Virus record (IMG/VR): IMGVR_UViG_3300043256_000236
Location: 58,945-122,944 of that record
Source of the DNA: a virus
Length of the DNA: 64,000 nucleotides
Strand: one strand, 5' to 3'
Below, in pieces: positions 50,044 through 58,365 of the stretch. The notes under the pieces are model-generated. The model was not told where the DNA came from and made no database searches. It saw only the letters and a program-made list of their open reading frames with translations. Both the position numbers and the translations under genes were made by a program. How positions within the stretch are numbered: position 1 is the first letter of the stretch; each line of letters starts with the position of its first letter.

Positions 50044-50996
50044 TAGAACGGAGTCTCCGAATCATCTATTTCTGTTTGCGCACCCTTGCACATGTCGCGG
50101 AAGAAGCACCGATCGCAGGATTTTTCGTTGTCCGTCCTTTTGAAGTACGATGGATTATCTTTGTTATCAAATGCCTTTTTCAACATTGGAGTTTCACTTT
50201 GTATGATACCAGCCTGCCTTTTAATGTGTTGCATGGTTACATCGAGGTGAGGTGTTGCCTGCTCGCCAAGCTCTGCAAATGCTGCCAAATAAACTGGTAT
50301 GATTACAATGTCTTCTGGTTGGTCTGCCCATCCTTGTTTTAATGCGTACATACTATAACTTACCAATTGGTCTATCACGCTATCACTGACCATACCGGTC
50401 TTCCAATCCAATAAGTACACTTTACCTTTGTATCTAAAACCACAATCTATTTTAACAGTTACCTCTTCGCCTGTACTTAATTGGAATTTTTGGAAGTCTT
50501 CTAGAGTCAGCCAATCTTCTTTCGGGAGATTTTGTAGTATACTAAACAATGGCATGTCATAAAATGCCTTGAGGGAGCTTAGGACCTTCTGTTTATATGA
50601 TGCCAATTTATCTGGTGCTATTTCTTCTTGATAGAAATGTTCTGCAAGATTGGTATTTTTCTTAGGACTTCCCTGCCATCTCTTTCCTACCGATTGCTTC
50701 CAACCTTTTCGAAGTGCCTGGACACCATCATGTTGTGCTTGTTGAAGTGTCTTCCATTCTCCTGTTGTGCGACCAGTAGTGATGATTTCTTCTATAATAT
50801 CGTGGACGAGAGAACCCACGAACATAGGAAAATTGGTCATATTCTTAAGCATATATGCGCGAGACTTTTCCTGTGGAGCACTGGTTAACCAACCTTCCCA
50901 GGCTACGTGATAGATTAAATGATATCTCCACGCGCACTCTCTTAGAGTTTTTATACGACTATTTGACCAAGCATACGTCTGTTCTATATTACCCAT
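50043..50996 (-). CDS. Cas4/RecB-type PD-(D/E)XK exonuclease, second copy
   Basis: 317 residues. LRECAWRYHLIYH contributes one cysteine and CDRCFFRDMCKG three, the Fe-S pattern; VKIDCGFRYKGKVYLLDWKTG supplies the Asp and DWK catalytic residues; GSLVHDIIEEII matches motif I. Same layout as the gene at 39221, with the same length, so the two are paralogues. Likely a resection or processing nuclease. Confidence 0.85.
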   Translation of the reverse strand: MGNIEQTYAWSNSRIKTLRECAWRYHLIYHVAWEGWLTSAPQEKSRAYMLKNMTNFPMFVGSLVHDIIEEIITTGRTTGEWKTLQQAQHDGVQALRKGWKQSVGKRWQGSPKKNTNLAEHFYQEEIAPDKLASYKQKVLSSLKAFYDMPLFSILQNLPKEDWLTLEDFQKFQLSTGEEVTVKIDCGFRYKGKVYLLDWKTGMVSDSVIDQLVSYSMYALKQGWADQPEDIVIIPVYLAAFAELGEQATPHLDVTMQHIKRQAGIIQSETPMLKKAFDNKDNPSYFKRTDNEKSCDRCFFRDMCKGAQTEIDDSETPF

Positions 50997-51150
50997 TGGT
51001 TTTCCTTTTTAGTTTGAGACATTTTTTGCATGATACATGTGCCCATCTAGTACGTGAAAATATGTGTGCATTTTTACTATTGAGTTTCGCACAACACAAA
51101 GTTGGGTTGTCGTAATGTTTCTTTGGTGTTATAGCTTTATGTATCTTCAT
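50989..51150 (-). CDS. Small zinc-knuckle protein (53 residues)
   Basis: Too short to appear in long-gene scans. ATG 51150 begins MKIHKAITPKKHY and continues to LCCAKLN, then VSCKKCLKLKRK, ending in TAA at 50989-50991. The paired cysteines separated by about 20 residues with a Trp-Ala-His between are typical of small phage knuckle proteins. It starts three bases after the stop of the upstream Cys-rich gene and overlaps the downstream nuclease by eight bases, so it fits the operon spacing exactly. Confidence 0.6.
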   Translation of the reverse strand: MKIHKAITPKKHYDNPTLCCAKLNSKNAHIFSRTRWAHVSCKKCLKLKRKTNG

Positions 51151-51152
51151 TA

Positions 51153-51389
51153 TTACTTACAATTCTTACAGGTAATCGTCCTGTACTGTGTCCTATTCTC
51201 ACCACACGAAGCCTGTGCATTGGTAGCCTCTCTATCAACTTCACTAACCTTCCTTGTTCCACAACATTTACGACATGTTGCATAACGAGCATTGGTGCTG
51301 CATCGTTCACACAAATCATAGGTTCCGAACGACACACCCTTGGTATCTTTTATAACTAGAGAACAAAGATCACACTTACGAATTTTCAC
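51153..51389 (-). CDS. Cys-rich zinc-binding protein
   Basis: 78 residues from GTG 51389, six bases after AAAGGAG; ATG 51395 directly abuts that site and is unlikely. Cysteine pairs CDLC, CERC, CRKC and CKNC indicate two zinc knuckles. Function unknown; similar small proteins in phages modulate transcription or nucleases. Confidence 0.6.
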   Translation of the reverse strand: MKIRKCDLCSLVIKDTKGVSFGTYDLCERCSTNARYATCRKCCGTRKVSEVDREATNAQASCGENRTQYRTITCKNCK

Positions 51390-51419
51390 TTCCATCTCCT
51401 TTAGTCTATACTACCACTA

Positions 51420-51941
51420 TTAAGAATATGCCCACGACCTTTTTCCTTTTATATCAGAAATTGTCATCCGAGTAACACCAAATATATCTGCTATTTGTCT
51501 TTGTAAAAGATTGCCCTGTAATAATAATCGTCTTATTTCCGAGACCTGCTCTAGAGTCAGTTTCGATCTTCCATTCCTTTGGCCCCTGTTGGTTCTGCGA
51601 TGACGTATTTTATCTTCTTCGTTTTCTTTCCTTGTACCCCAAGACAAATTAGATCGACAATTGTTCTGTTTATTTCCATCAAAGTGTCTTACTTCATGTT
51701 TTATGGTTGGAGGATCACCAATAAACGCATAAGCTACCAAACGATGTACTCGGTGGTATCTCCTATCGCAATTCACTCTTAAATCTACCATATTATAACC
51801 ATTAGAAATACGTGGTTTCAGTATCTTTTTGGTTTGTTTTCGTCTAACATATCCTATATCAGATACTTCATAATACCCTTCATATCCAACAACTGGTTTC
51901 CAGTATTCTTTAATCACCTTGAAGTCTTTCTGTGATACCAT
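51420..51941 (-). CDS. HNH homing endonuclease (NUMOD4-HNH-HTH)
   Basis: 173 residues from ATG 51941, inside the 3' end of the phosphoesterase gene; a start at 51968 is also in frame. NUMOD4: EYWKPVVGYEGYYEVSDIG; HNH: HRLVAYAFIG then VRHFDGNKQNNCRSNLSWG; C-terminal helix-turn-helix: SEIRRLLLQGNLLQRQIADIF. Canonical phage homing endonuclease. The overlap with the phosphoesterase end means it inserted at a gene boundary without loss of the host gene. Confidence 0.85.
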   Translation of the reverse strand: MVSQKDFKVIKEYWKPVVGYEGYYEVSDIGYVRRKQTKKILKPRISNGYNMVDLRVNCDRRYHRVHRLVAYAFIGDPPTIKHEVRHFDGNKQNNCRSNLSWGTRKENEEDKIRHRRTNRGQRNGRSKLTLEQVSEIRRLLLQGNLLQRQIADIFGVTRMTISDIKGKRSWAYS

Positions 51942-53100
51942 CTCTCTTAAGATAATATCCACGGTCAAAGAACGGAAAGAACTCAGGGGAAAATTTCGTT
52001 ATGCTACCCTTAATGTCCTGCTGTAAAGTTACAATACAAAATCCTACATGAGCTGCAAGCTTTCGTTTACGCATGAATAAAGTTTGGTCTTGCATTGTCC
52101 CTGCTTGTAAACAATGAATGTTTCTAACGTAACAATATTCCATTTTATGATAATGTCCTATTATGCATACTGCTGGTTTTTCCCCTCCTGTAAAACTTTC
52201 TGCCAATTTTTGAGAAGAGTATGAAAGAGCATATGAACTACCCCCGCCAGCATGAATAACTTTTATAATAGCTGATCCATGTGGCGCCTTTAATTCAAAA
52301 TCCGACTCCATATATCCCAGATAGACTAGATCTTCTCGGCCTTGAGCCCTTGCTTCTAACATCAAATAACGACCAAACTCGATTCCTTCTCGTTGGTGCC
52401 ACCACCCACAATGGTCATCTCCATCTACGTAATATGTTTTAATTCCTGGTTTTGAAGGCCAGTGATCTATCGCGTATTGACATTGATCTGCGATACCGTG
52501 AGCTAGTAATTCGTGAGTATTGAATCTACATTCTCCATCTACATAATTTCCTGGGCATAGAACTGTTGTTATCCCCCTTCTTTCGAATTCGTCATAAGCA
52601 GCATTAAGTACATCTAGTCGTTCAGCCTTACTGCATAGATGCATATCTGCAATGACACCGAATGATATTGGTTTTCCGTAGTTATGATTTGCCATTATAA
52701 TCTTTGGACAAGATTGTTCCACCGATTTACCAAGTTGAATTGTGCTGCCACGTCGCATTATAATGTAACCGCGCTCTTCCATATCATTAATTACAGCAAG
52801 CACATCCTCCTCTGTTGAATGCATCTTCTCAGCAACCTTGGCGGGTGTAATCGCTTTCTTTATGCGTCTAGCAACTTCTGATCTAAACAAAGGATCACTT
52901 GGATCAATTCCCACAATAGGTACACCTGATAATATTGTTTCTGCCTGGGTGATAAGCTTCCGAGCCTTCCATACGGAAACACCTAAAGTACTCGCCACTT
53001 CTTCCCTTAATGTACCAGTACTCCCAGCCTTATTGTGAGATCTAATAAGTTGAATAACTTCCTGCACCTCTGCGCTCAATTGCGGCTTTTCTTTAGCCAT
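51910..53100 (-). CDS. Winged-helix plus metallophosphoesterase protein
   Basis: 396 residues, ribosome site GGTGGAAG. Residues 1-115 are helical DNA-binding-like segments (LREEVASTLGVSVWKARKLI, then a second HTH-like stretch). From about residue 147 a calcineurin-like phosphoesterase: ADMHLCSK (Asp152, His154), CPGNYVDGE, VDGDDHCG, VIHAGGGS and IIGHYHKMEY. The usual GD...GNH order is altered: Asn185 occupies the usual Asp position and Asp228 the usual Asn position. Likely a DNA nuclease or phosphatase targeted by the N-terminal domain. Confidence 0.75.
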   Translation of the reverse strand: MAKEKPQLSAEVQEVIQLIRSHNKAGSTGTLREEVASTLGVSVWKARKLITQAETILSGVPIVGIDPSDPLFRSEVARRIKKAITPAKVAEKMHSTEEDVLAVINDMEERGYIIMRRGSTIQLGKSVEQSCPKIIMANHNYGKPISFGVIADMHLCSKAERLDVLNAAYDEFERRGITTVLCPGNYVDGECRFNTHELLAHGIADQCQYAIDHWPSKPGIKTYYVDGDDHCGWWHQREGIEFGRYLMLEARAQGREDLVYLGYMESDFELKAPHGSAIIKVIHAGGGSSYALSYSSQKLAESFTGGEKPAVCIIGHYHKMEYCYVRNIHCLQAGTMQDQTLFMRKRKLAAHVGFCIVTLQQDIKGSITKFSPEFFPFFDRGYYLKRDGITERLQGD

Positions 53101-53102
53101 AT

Positions 53103-56027
53103 CTAACTTCCACCTTTCGTTGTATCACATTTACCGCTTGGACAATCATTAACCGCAGCTTCTTCCGCCATGTCATCCAAGTGTTTTTTAGCCTCAGATA
53201 TAGGCATAGGAACCAGAGGACTCTCTCCCTTACTTCCATCCCTATACACGGTTATTCCCTTGAGTTTTACTATATGTTTTCTCAAATCCTTTGACAACTG
53301 TTCTACTGGATAATCTGCTGGTAAATTTATTGTTTTAGAGATAGAGTTGTCTATATGTTTCTGGCAAGCTACCTGCATTACAAGATGCGCTTCTGGTGAG
53401 ATATCATGAGCACCCTGAAAATGTTTAGTAGACCTATGCGTTCGTATGAATTTTTTCAACAATGGATGAACAACAACTTCAGTAACACCATCCCTTTTAC
53501 TGTCATCATGCATATTTTTATGTATGTTAAAGCGTCTCTCATATACCGGTTGAAACAATGGTTCAATACCGGATGAACAACCAGCAACGATGGATGTTGT
53601 CCCAGTCGGCGCAATACAGAGTAAAGCACAGTTTCTGATACCATGTTCTTTAATTAATCTCCGATGATTGCGAGTTAAATGTTTCCTAGCAAAACCAGTT
53701 TTGATATGCTGTTCTGCATCAAAAGAATGGAATGGTCCCTTTTCTATTGCAATTCTTATGCTAGCGTGATAAGCCTGTTTTTTTATGCAGTTCATCACCT
53801 TATCAATCAGATCCCTAGATTCTTGACTAGAATATTTTATACCTAGTTCAAGCAACATGTCATGAAGTCCCATCACTCCCAAGCCAATTCGACGATGTTT
53901 TTGAGATGTTTCTTCTATCAGAGGCAGTGGATAATTATTTTGATCTAACACGTTGTCTAGGAAACGAACACTTAGAGAAACTGTTTCTTCTAACATATCT
54001 AGGTCAATCTCATTATCAACGACATGAGTGTGTAAATTTATAGCTCCTAAACAGCAGCATCCATATTCTTCCAAAGTGACCTCACCGCAATTTCCAACAA
54101 CCAGTCCATTAACTATTAAGGAATGTGTATCAGGTTCATTAAGACAGTAAACATCTTCTACTCCATCCTTAACTATAGATTTGATTTTAGTGATAAATCT
54201 TTCTGGCTTACGACATTTCCTTCCCCTTTGATCCAATAATTCAGTAAGTTGTTTTTGTTTATTTCCAGCGAAAGCAATAAGTTTCTCAAAAGTAATAGAA
54301 TTAGGCCTATTTATAATCAATTCGTATTGTGTTTTGCACAGATAGGGTTTGTGCCCACCATGACCATCGGGCAAATTGCGGTATTGTTCATCTCTTCTCT
54401 TATGGATACTGGATATTATTCCAAAATTGTTGAGAAGAATTTGTACATCCTGTAATAACGGAAGATTACTTTGGGAAAGTCTAACAGAAAGGGAACCTTT
54501 GGTTCCACGATCTTTGAGTTGAACAGAACCATCTGCTTGAAACAATCCAGCCAGATAACCCTTTACTAATTCTCGTGACCCTCTCCAAACTAATTCTGGA
54601 ACACGATTTTTGAATGTTCTGATGTTCTCATCAAATTCTTCAGAAAAGTATCTAGATAATCTTATCGACGCAATACGTTTTTTATCCGGTTCCAAACAAC
54701 TCCTAACAGTTACGAATCCATATTCCTTTTTAGTCTTAGTAAATTTTTTATTATTTATTTTTCCATTAACTATACACAGCGTTTGGTCGCATAATTCATC
54801 TTCACTCCAGTAATCTAAACACATTATAACATCTTTGTCGGATCTAATTGTTGTCCCATCTCCAGTAAATGATCCGATTATCAATCCATCTCCATAATCA
54901 CCGATATCTCCCCAGATACCTTCTCCAGATTGTAAATTAAGTTCATGGCCTTCAGATAATACTTTTAATGGCCTACGGCCTAGTTGTGTTATAAATTCAT
55001 GATATTCAGTACATCTTATCGTATGTCCATGTGATGTGGTTACTTTATAAATTTGCTGCTGTTTCCCCGTCATTTTCACAGGACTTGCTTGTCGAACTTT
55101 AATACCGCGTAAAATAGAATTTACACATCTATTATCTGTAGATACGTGATTATTCCCGCCAGATTCAAATAACTCACCAAAAGATATAATCCCACGATCT
55201 GTATGAAGTCGCATTTCCTTTGTAAAACAAGGATTAGTTGAGGAGAACTCTCCACCACTGGCATAAGCTAATGTATTTTGTTCATCTATAAAACCCTTAT
55301 TCAGAAAACCAGGATCTCCACCCTTCCACGCATTTTGTATAATCTTATCCCAGACTTCCTTAGCAGGAATCCTACCACGTTCTTCCCCTTGCCACTTAAA
55401 GACTATCTCTCCTTGGTCGTCAAGCAACTTAAAAAACTCATTATCAACCAATACGGAAATATTAGCATTAGTTAATTCTTTGTTATCAAGTTTCGCTTCC
55501 AAAAATTCAAGCAGGTCTGGGTGGTCATAATTCAAACAGAATAAAAGAGCGGATCTGCGCCCCCCACCTTCTCGCAACTCATTACAGACACCATTGACGG
55601 CCCTCATCAGACTGACAGAACCAGTAGCTTCTCCACCAGTCCCTCTAATCTTCGTGCCTCTAGGTCTAATTTTGGAAAAGTTAATGCCGACTCCACCACC
55701 CGTTCCGGAAATGATTGTTACATTACGGAGGACATCTCCCCACCCTTCTCGACTGTCCTCTGCGGGAATACAGAAACAGTTTAAAAGCTGACCACGAGGA
55801 CGCCCTGCTCCTCTCCATATCCTACCACCCGGAGAAAAACGATTGGTTTGCAATATCTCAATGAATCTAGCGAAGTACTCATCCCTCTTTGTTCCAAGTT
55901 CTGCATCAGCTATATTCCTGGAGACCCTTTCACAAGCCTGAGAGAATGTCTCCTCTTCATGAATAGCATATCTATCCTTAAAGATCTGTAAAGCGAACCC
56001 CTGTGGTTCATACATCTCTGTGCTCAC
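53103..56027 (-). CDS. nrdJ: Ribonucleotide reductase, class II-like, interrupted by an intein
   Basis: 974 residues from GTG 56027 (GAGGAG ribosome site). Without the 380-residue intein, 594 residues remain. GQLLNCFCIPAEDS carries the first redox cysteine, STNPCGEVTLEEYG the thiyl-radical cysteine and adjacent Glu, and APTGTTSIVAGCSSGIEPLF a diagnostic loop. The tail holds CPSGKC, like the C-terminal redox pair of adenosylcobalamin-dependent NrdJ. No small subunit or activase gene is in the window, which fits class II. Short for the family and without an N-terminal ATP-cone. Confidence 0.85.
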   Translation of the reverse strand: MSTEMYEPQGFALQIFKDRYAIHEEETFSQACERVSRNIADAELGTKRDEYFARFIEILQTNRFSPGGRIWRGAGRPRGQLLNCFCIPAEDSREGWGDVLRNVTIISGTGGGVGINFSKIRPRGTKIRGTGGEATGSVSLMRAVNGVCNELREGGGRRSALLFCLNYDHPDLLEFLEAKLDNKELTNANISVLVDNEFFKLLDDQGEIVFKWQGEERGRIPAKEVWDKIIQNAWKGGDPGFLNKGFIDEQNTLAYASGGEFSSTNPCFTKEMRLHTDRGIISFGELFESGGNNHVSTDNRCVNSILRGIKVRQASPVKMTGKQQQIYKVTTSHGHTIRCTEYHEFITQLGRRPLKVLSEGHELNLQSGEGIWGDIGDYGDGLIIGSFTGDGTTIRSDKDVIMCLDYWSEDELCDQTLCIVNGKINNKKFTKTKKEYGFVTVRSCLEPDKKRIASIRLSRYFSEEFDENIRTFKNRVPELVWRGSRELVKGYLAGLFQADGSVQLKDRGTKGSLSVRLSQSNLPLLQDVQILLNNFGIISSIHKRRDEQYRNLPDGHGGHKPYLCKTQYELIINRPNSITFEKLIAFAGNKQKQLTELLDQRGRKCRKPERFITKIKSIVKDGVEDVYCLNEPDTHSLIVNGLVVGNCGEVTLEEYGCCCLGAINLHTHVVDNEIDLDMLEETVSLSVRFLDNVLDQNNYPLPLIEETSQKHRRIGLGVMGLHDMLLELGIKYSSQESRDLIDKVMNCIKKQAYHASIRIAIEKGPFHSFDAEQHIKTGFARKHLTRNHRRLIKEHGIRNCALLCIAPTGTTSIVAGCSSGIEPLFQPVYERRFNIHKNMHDDSKRDGVTEVVVHPLLKKFIRTHRSTKHFQGAHDISPEAHLVMQVACQKHIDNSISKTINLPADYPVEQLSKDLRKHIVKLKGITVYRDGSKGESPLVPMPISEAKKHLDDMAEEAAVNDCPSGKCDTTKGGS
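54090..55229 (-). mobile_element. Intein with LAGLIDADG endonuclease in the RNR active site
   Basis: 380 residues from Cys (after TNP) to Asn (before CGE). Block A CFTKEMRLHTDRG; a block B-like TEYHEF; LAGLIDADG motifs LIIGSFTGDGT and LAGLFQADGSV; block F DVYCLNEPDTHSLIVNG and block G LVVGN then Cys+1. The penultimate residue is Gly rather than the usual His. Junctions CCT|TGT and AAT|TGC verified on the DNA. The Cys+1 is the catalytic cysteine of RNR, so the enzyme can only work after splicing. Confidence 0.92.
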
Positions 56028-56671
56028 TAAGCATCTCCTCCATTTATTCGTAAGGTTCTGTCACTATCAGAACCAATAATTGCCTGTTGACTACTACTAG
56101 GTTGCTTCTTTAAATACGACGTCACAGCGGACCTAAACGGATCTATTGTCCTGCTATAATATTCTCCATAACGAGAGTAAGCCATGGAGTCTGCGATGCG
56201 CAACTTGAACCAATTCTGAATATTATCCCGTCCAACATCAGCGATGAATTTCCTAATGGTTTTTTCCTTGGTGGCCCCAGTTATGTCATACATATGTGTA
56301 GACACTAGCCTGACGACACGATCTGTCACATACGAAGAGGCACCCCATTCCCCCAACCTCCTGACCGCTATCTTAGCCGACTCTATATCGTGATTCGGAA
56401 ATCTAGACTGTGGATTAGTGGTCGGTTTTATACAACTTTTCCCTAGGTCGTGAAATAGGCCAGACAGCAAAGCTATCGAGGTGGCGTCCGACAGACTATC
56501 TATGACCAACATTGTATGTTCCCACACGGATTGGCCGTTGCTGTGCTTAATATCCTTAGCTACTTCTAGCTCTGGGAAATCAGATGGCGCATGATTAGAC
56601 ATCCAATAATCACTGGGATTACCAAATCTCATTCCTATCACCACTTGTTGTATCAAAGGTCTCTTGTCCAT
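56027..56671 (-). CDS. HD-domain phosphohydrolase
   Basis: 214 residues, starting at the ATG immediately after the protease stop. SVWEHTMLVIDSLSD holds the first metal His, GLFHDLGKSCIKPTTN the His-Asp pair, FPNHDIESAKIAVRR a further His-Asp, and RLVSTHMYD another. The order resembles the HD domain of tRNA-nucleotidyltransferases and 5'-nucleotidases. A nucleotide hydrolase is likely because it borders the RNR gene; the substrate cannot be read from sequence. Confidence 0.75.
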   Translation of the reverse strand: MDKRPLIQQVVIGMRFGNPSDYWMSNHAPSDFPELEVAKDIKHSNGQSVWEHTMLVIDSLSDATSIALLSGLFHDLGKSCIKPTTNPQSRFPNHDIESAKIAVRRLGEWGASSYVTDRVVRLVSTHMYDITGATKEKTIRKFIADVGRDNIQNWFKLRIADSMAYSRYGEYYSRTIDPFRSAVTSYLKKQPSSSQQAIIGSDSDRTLRINGGDA

Positions 56672-57466
56672 TTAGTTTGAAGTATAGCTACTTTCTATGA
56701 TGTCTATAGCCATCAACAAAGAGATGGCCTTTGCCATGTGGGGAATTATCTGGCCACGCTTGGTTGTCGACATCATATATGGAACACCTATCAGATAATA
56801 ATGGCCATCGTATTCCTTGAACAATCCGCCTCCGCTTGAACCGTTGACTATTGATGCGGTATTAGCGTAAACAACCCATTCTATTTCGCCGCAAGCACCA
56901 TTTGCAATCCCAGAAATTATTCCTTCTGTGGGTAGGGGCCTCATACCCAACTTACAACCAACAGAGACTACCTCGTCAAATATTGTTATTTGGTCTAATT
57001 GAGCCATGTCCGCCATCTTGGCTACTGGTAGCATTTCTTTGGAAGTGAAAGACAAAACTGATAAATCTCGGTGCGCATCTTCCTCCACAACGCGTGCCAC
57101 GTGGTCGGACCACTCGTCACTTAGGATACTAAAAGTTAAAACGCCACATCCAGTATCCACAGCCTTCGTCGTTGTCCTTCCTGTCAAAAAGTCCACGCTG
57201 TCCACCTGGGTAATCCATCTTGGGCGTATGACGTGTTCGTTTGTAAGCACCCTGTATTCGAATACTCCATCGTCATTTCGACGCAACCGATCTATGACTG
57301 TTCCAGAACCTGTTCCATACTGGGTGTAGACGAGGACTATCGGGCCTATTGTTTCCTCCCGTTTGATCTCTTTTGTGTCTGGCGACAGTAGTAGTTCTGT
57401 ATTAATTGCGTCTATTGGTGAACACAAGATCAAGTATAACACTAATGTTTTTAACAACAAAATCAT
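56672..57466 (-). CDS. Secreted trypsin-like serine protease
   Basis: 264 residues with an N-terminal hydrophobic signal or anchor (residues 1-20, MILLLKTLVLYLILC). Trypsin/DegP-type catalytic triad: His78 in VLTNEHVI, Asp134 in AHRDLSVLSF, Ser211 in IVNGSSGGGLF. No PDZ domain follows. A protease exported to the periplasm is unusual for a phage and could act in lysis, on envelope proteins or against superinfection. Cotranscribed with a lipoprotein gene. Confidence 0.8.
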   Translation of the reverse strand: MILLLKTLVLYLILCSPIDAINTELLLSPDTKEIKREETIGPIVLVYTQYGTGSGTVIDRLRRNDDGVFEYRVLTNEHVIRPRWITQVDSVDFLTGRTTTKAVDTGCGVLTFSILSDEWSDHVARVVEEDAHRDLSVLSFTSKEMLPVAKMADMAQLDQITIFDEVVSVGCKLGMRPLPTEGIISGIANGACGEIEWVVYANTASIVNGSSGGGLFKEYDGHYYLIGVPYMMSTTKRGQIIPHMAKAISLLMAIDIIESSYTSN

Positions 57467-57531
57467 ATTTTGTTTTCCAGAAAGAAATATTGCACGGCTC
57501 TATGCAGAGTAATACAAACTTAACCAATCAC

Positions 57532-57975
57532 CTACCCTGCGAATTCTTGAACCCCATCGAGTGCCCCGTCGATTCCCGACGAAACAATAGCTATTATCAA
57601 CTCTTGATCTTCTGTCATATTAAAATCCAATGCCCCGAGATATCTATCTAATAGATCTATTATAGTCAAACCATATACCTGATATTTCTGAGGCAATTCT
57701 GTTGCTACCAGCTGGCGGGCACCTGTAAAATTCGGTTGACCAGGTACAGATAATAAGTCTTTCATCGCTACTAGGTACCCTTTGATTAAGTTTACGTCTT
57801 CTGACGGCATATCAGCTTCTTTCAAAGCGAGGCGTGTCGCCATCTTGGAGAACATAAAAACATCAGCTTTCAAATTAGGAACATTATCCTGCCAATCACC
57901 CCCACCAGTGCTACATCCGACAACCGGTCCACACATGACCACCAACAACAACGAAATTATCGACCACTTCTTCAT
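57532..57975 (-). CDS. Lipoprotein
   Basis: 147 residues from ATG 57975 (ribosome site AAAGGGTGA; the earlier GTG 58011 is not supported). MKKWSIISLLLVVMCGPVVG followed by Cys is a signal peptide with a lipobox-type V-V-G-C. The mature part is helical and acidic with no known domain. A phage-encoded lipoprotein may block superinfection or act in the envelope. The gap between it and the protease gene (57467-57531) holds nothing obvious. Confidence 0.75.
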   Translation of the reverse strand: MKKWSIISLLLVVMCGPVVGCSTGGGDWQDNVPNLKADVFMFSKMATRLALKEADMPSEDVNLIKGYLVAMKDLLSVPGQPNFTGARQLVATELPQKYQVYGLTIIDLLDRYLGALDFNMTEDQELIIAIVSSGIDGALDGVQEFAG

Positions 57976-58017
57976 TTTTTCACCCTTTTCCTGATAAAAC
58001 CCAAAAACCACAGTTAG

Positions 58018-58026
58018 TTATACACA
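58018..58026 (-). promoter_or_regulatory. TGTGTATAA motif, possible promoter of the lipoprotein gene
   Basis: Minus-strand copy of the TGTGTATAA nonamer found before 11923 and 12590, extended here as TGTGTGTATAACTAAC. It lies 43 bases before the ATG at 57975. Its presence in three intergenic gaps suggests a phage-specific promoter, here giving the lipoprotein and protease their own transcript. Confidence 0.35.
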
Positions 58027-58038
58027 CATAACTAGCTA

Positions 58039-58362
58039 TTACTGACATTCTCTTTCTATTTTTTCTCTTCGTTTTTGTTTGCTTTGTTGATTTGCGTCTA
58101 TATCCTTCTGGCGACCATATCTCCATGTACGCTTAGACCTTTTTTTACCACCCGACTTGTCTGGAGGACTCTCTACGTGATACAATTCTCCACACATAAC
58201 TTGTCCGGTCGTCTTACTTGTATGTTTTTCTCTACACTTATCTTTACACCTGAGCCTATCTCCCCCTCCACATGCGCACAAATCCAGCCCAGACAATCTC
58301 CTGAGTCTCTGTGTCTTTTTTTCTTCTCTCTTTTTTTTGTTATGACCCTTTTCGTTTTCCAT
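58039..58362 (-). CDS. Basic Cys-containing hypothetical protein
   Basis: 107 residues, Lys/Arg-rich at both ends (KKKREEKKTQRLRR and SKQKRREKIERE). Middle holds CACGGGDRLRCKDKCREKH, a possible zinc site resembling an SEC-C-like or CGGG motif. Probably nucleic-acid binding. Not recognised. Confidence 0.5.
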   Translation of the reverse strand: MENEKGHNKKKREEKKTQRLRRLSGLDLCACGGGDRLRCKDKCREKHTSKTTGQVMCGELYHVESPPDKSGGKKRSKRTWRYGRQKDIDANQQSKQKRREKIERECQ

Positions 58363-58365
58363 TAC

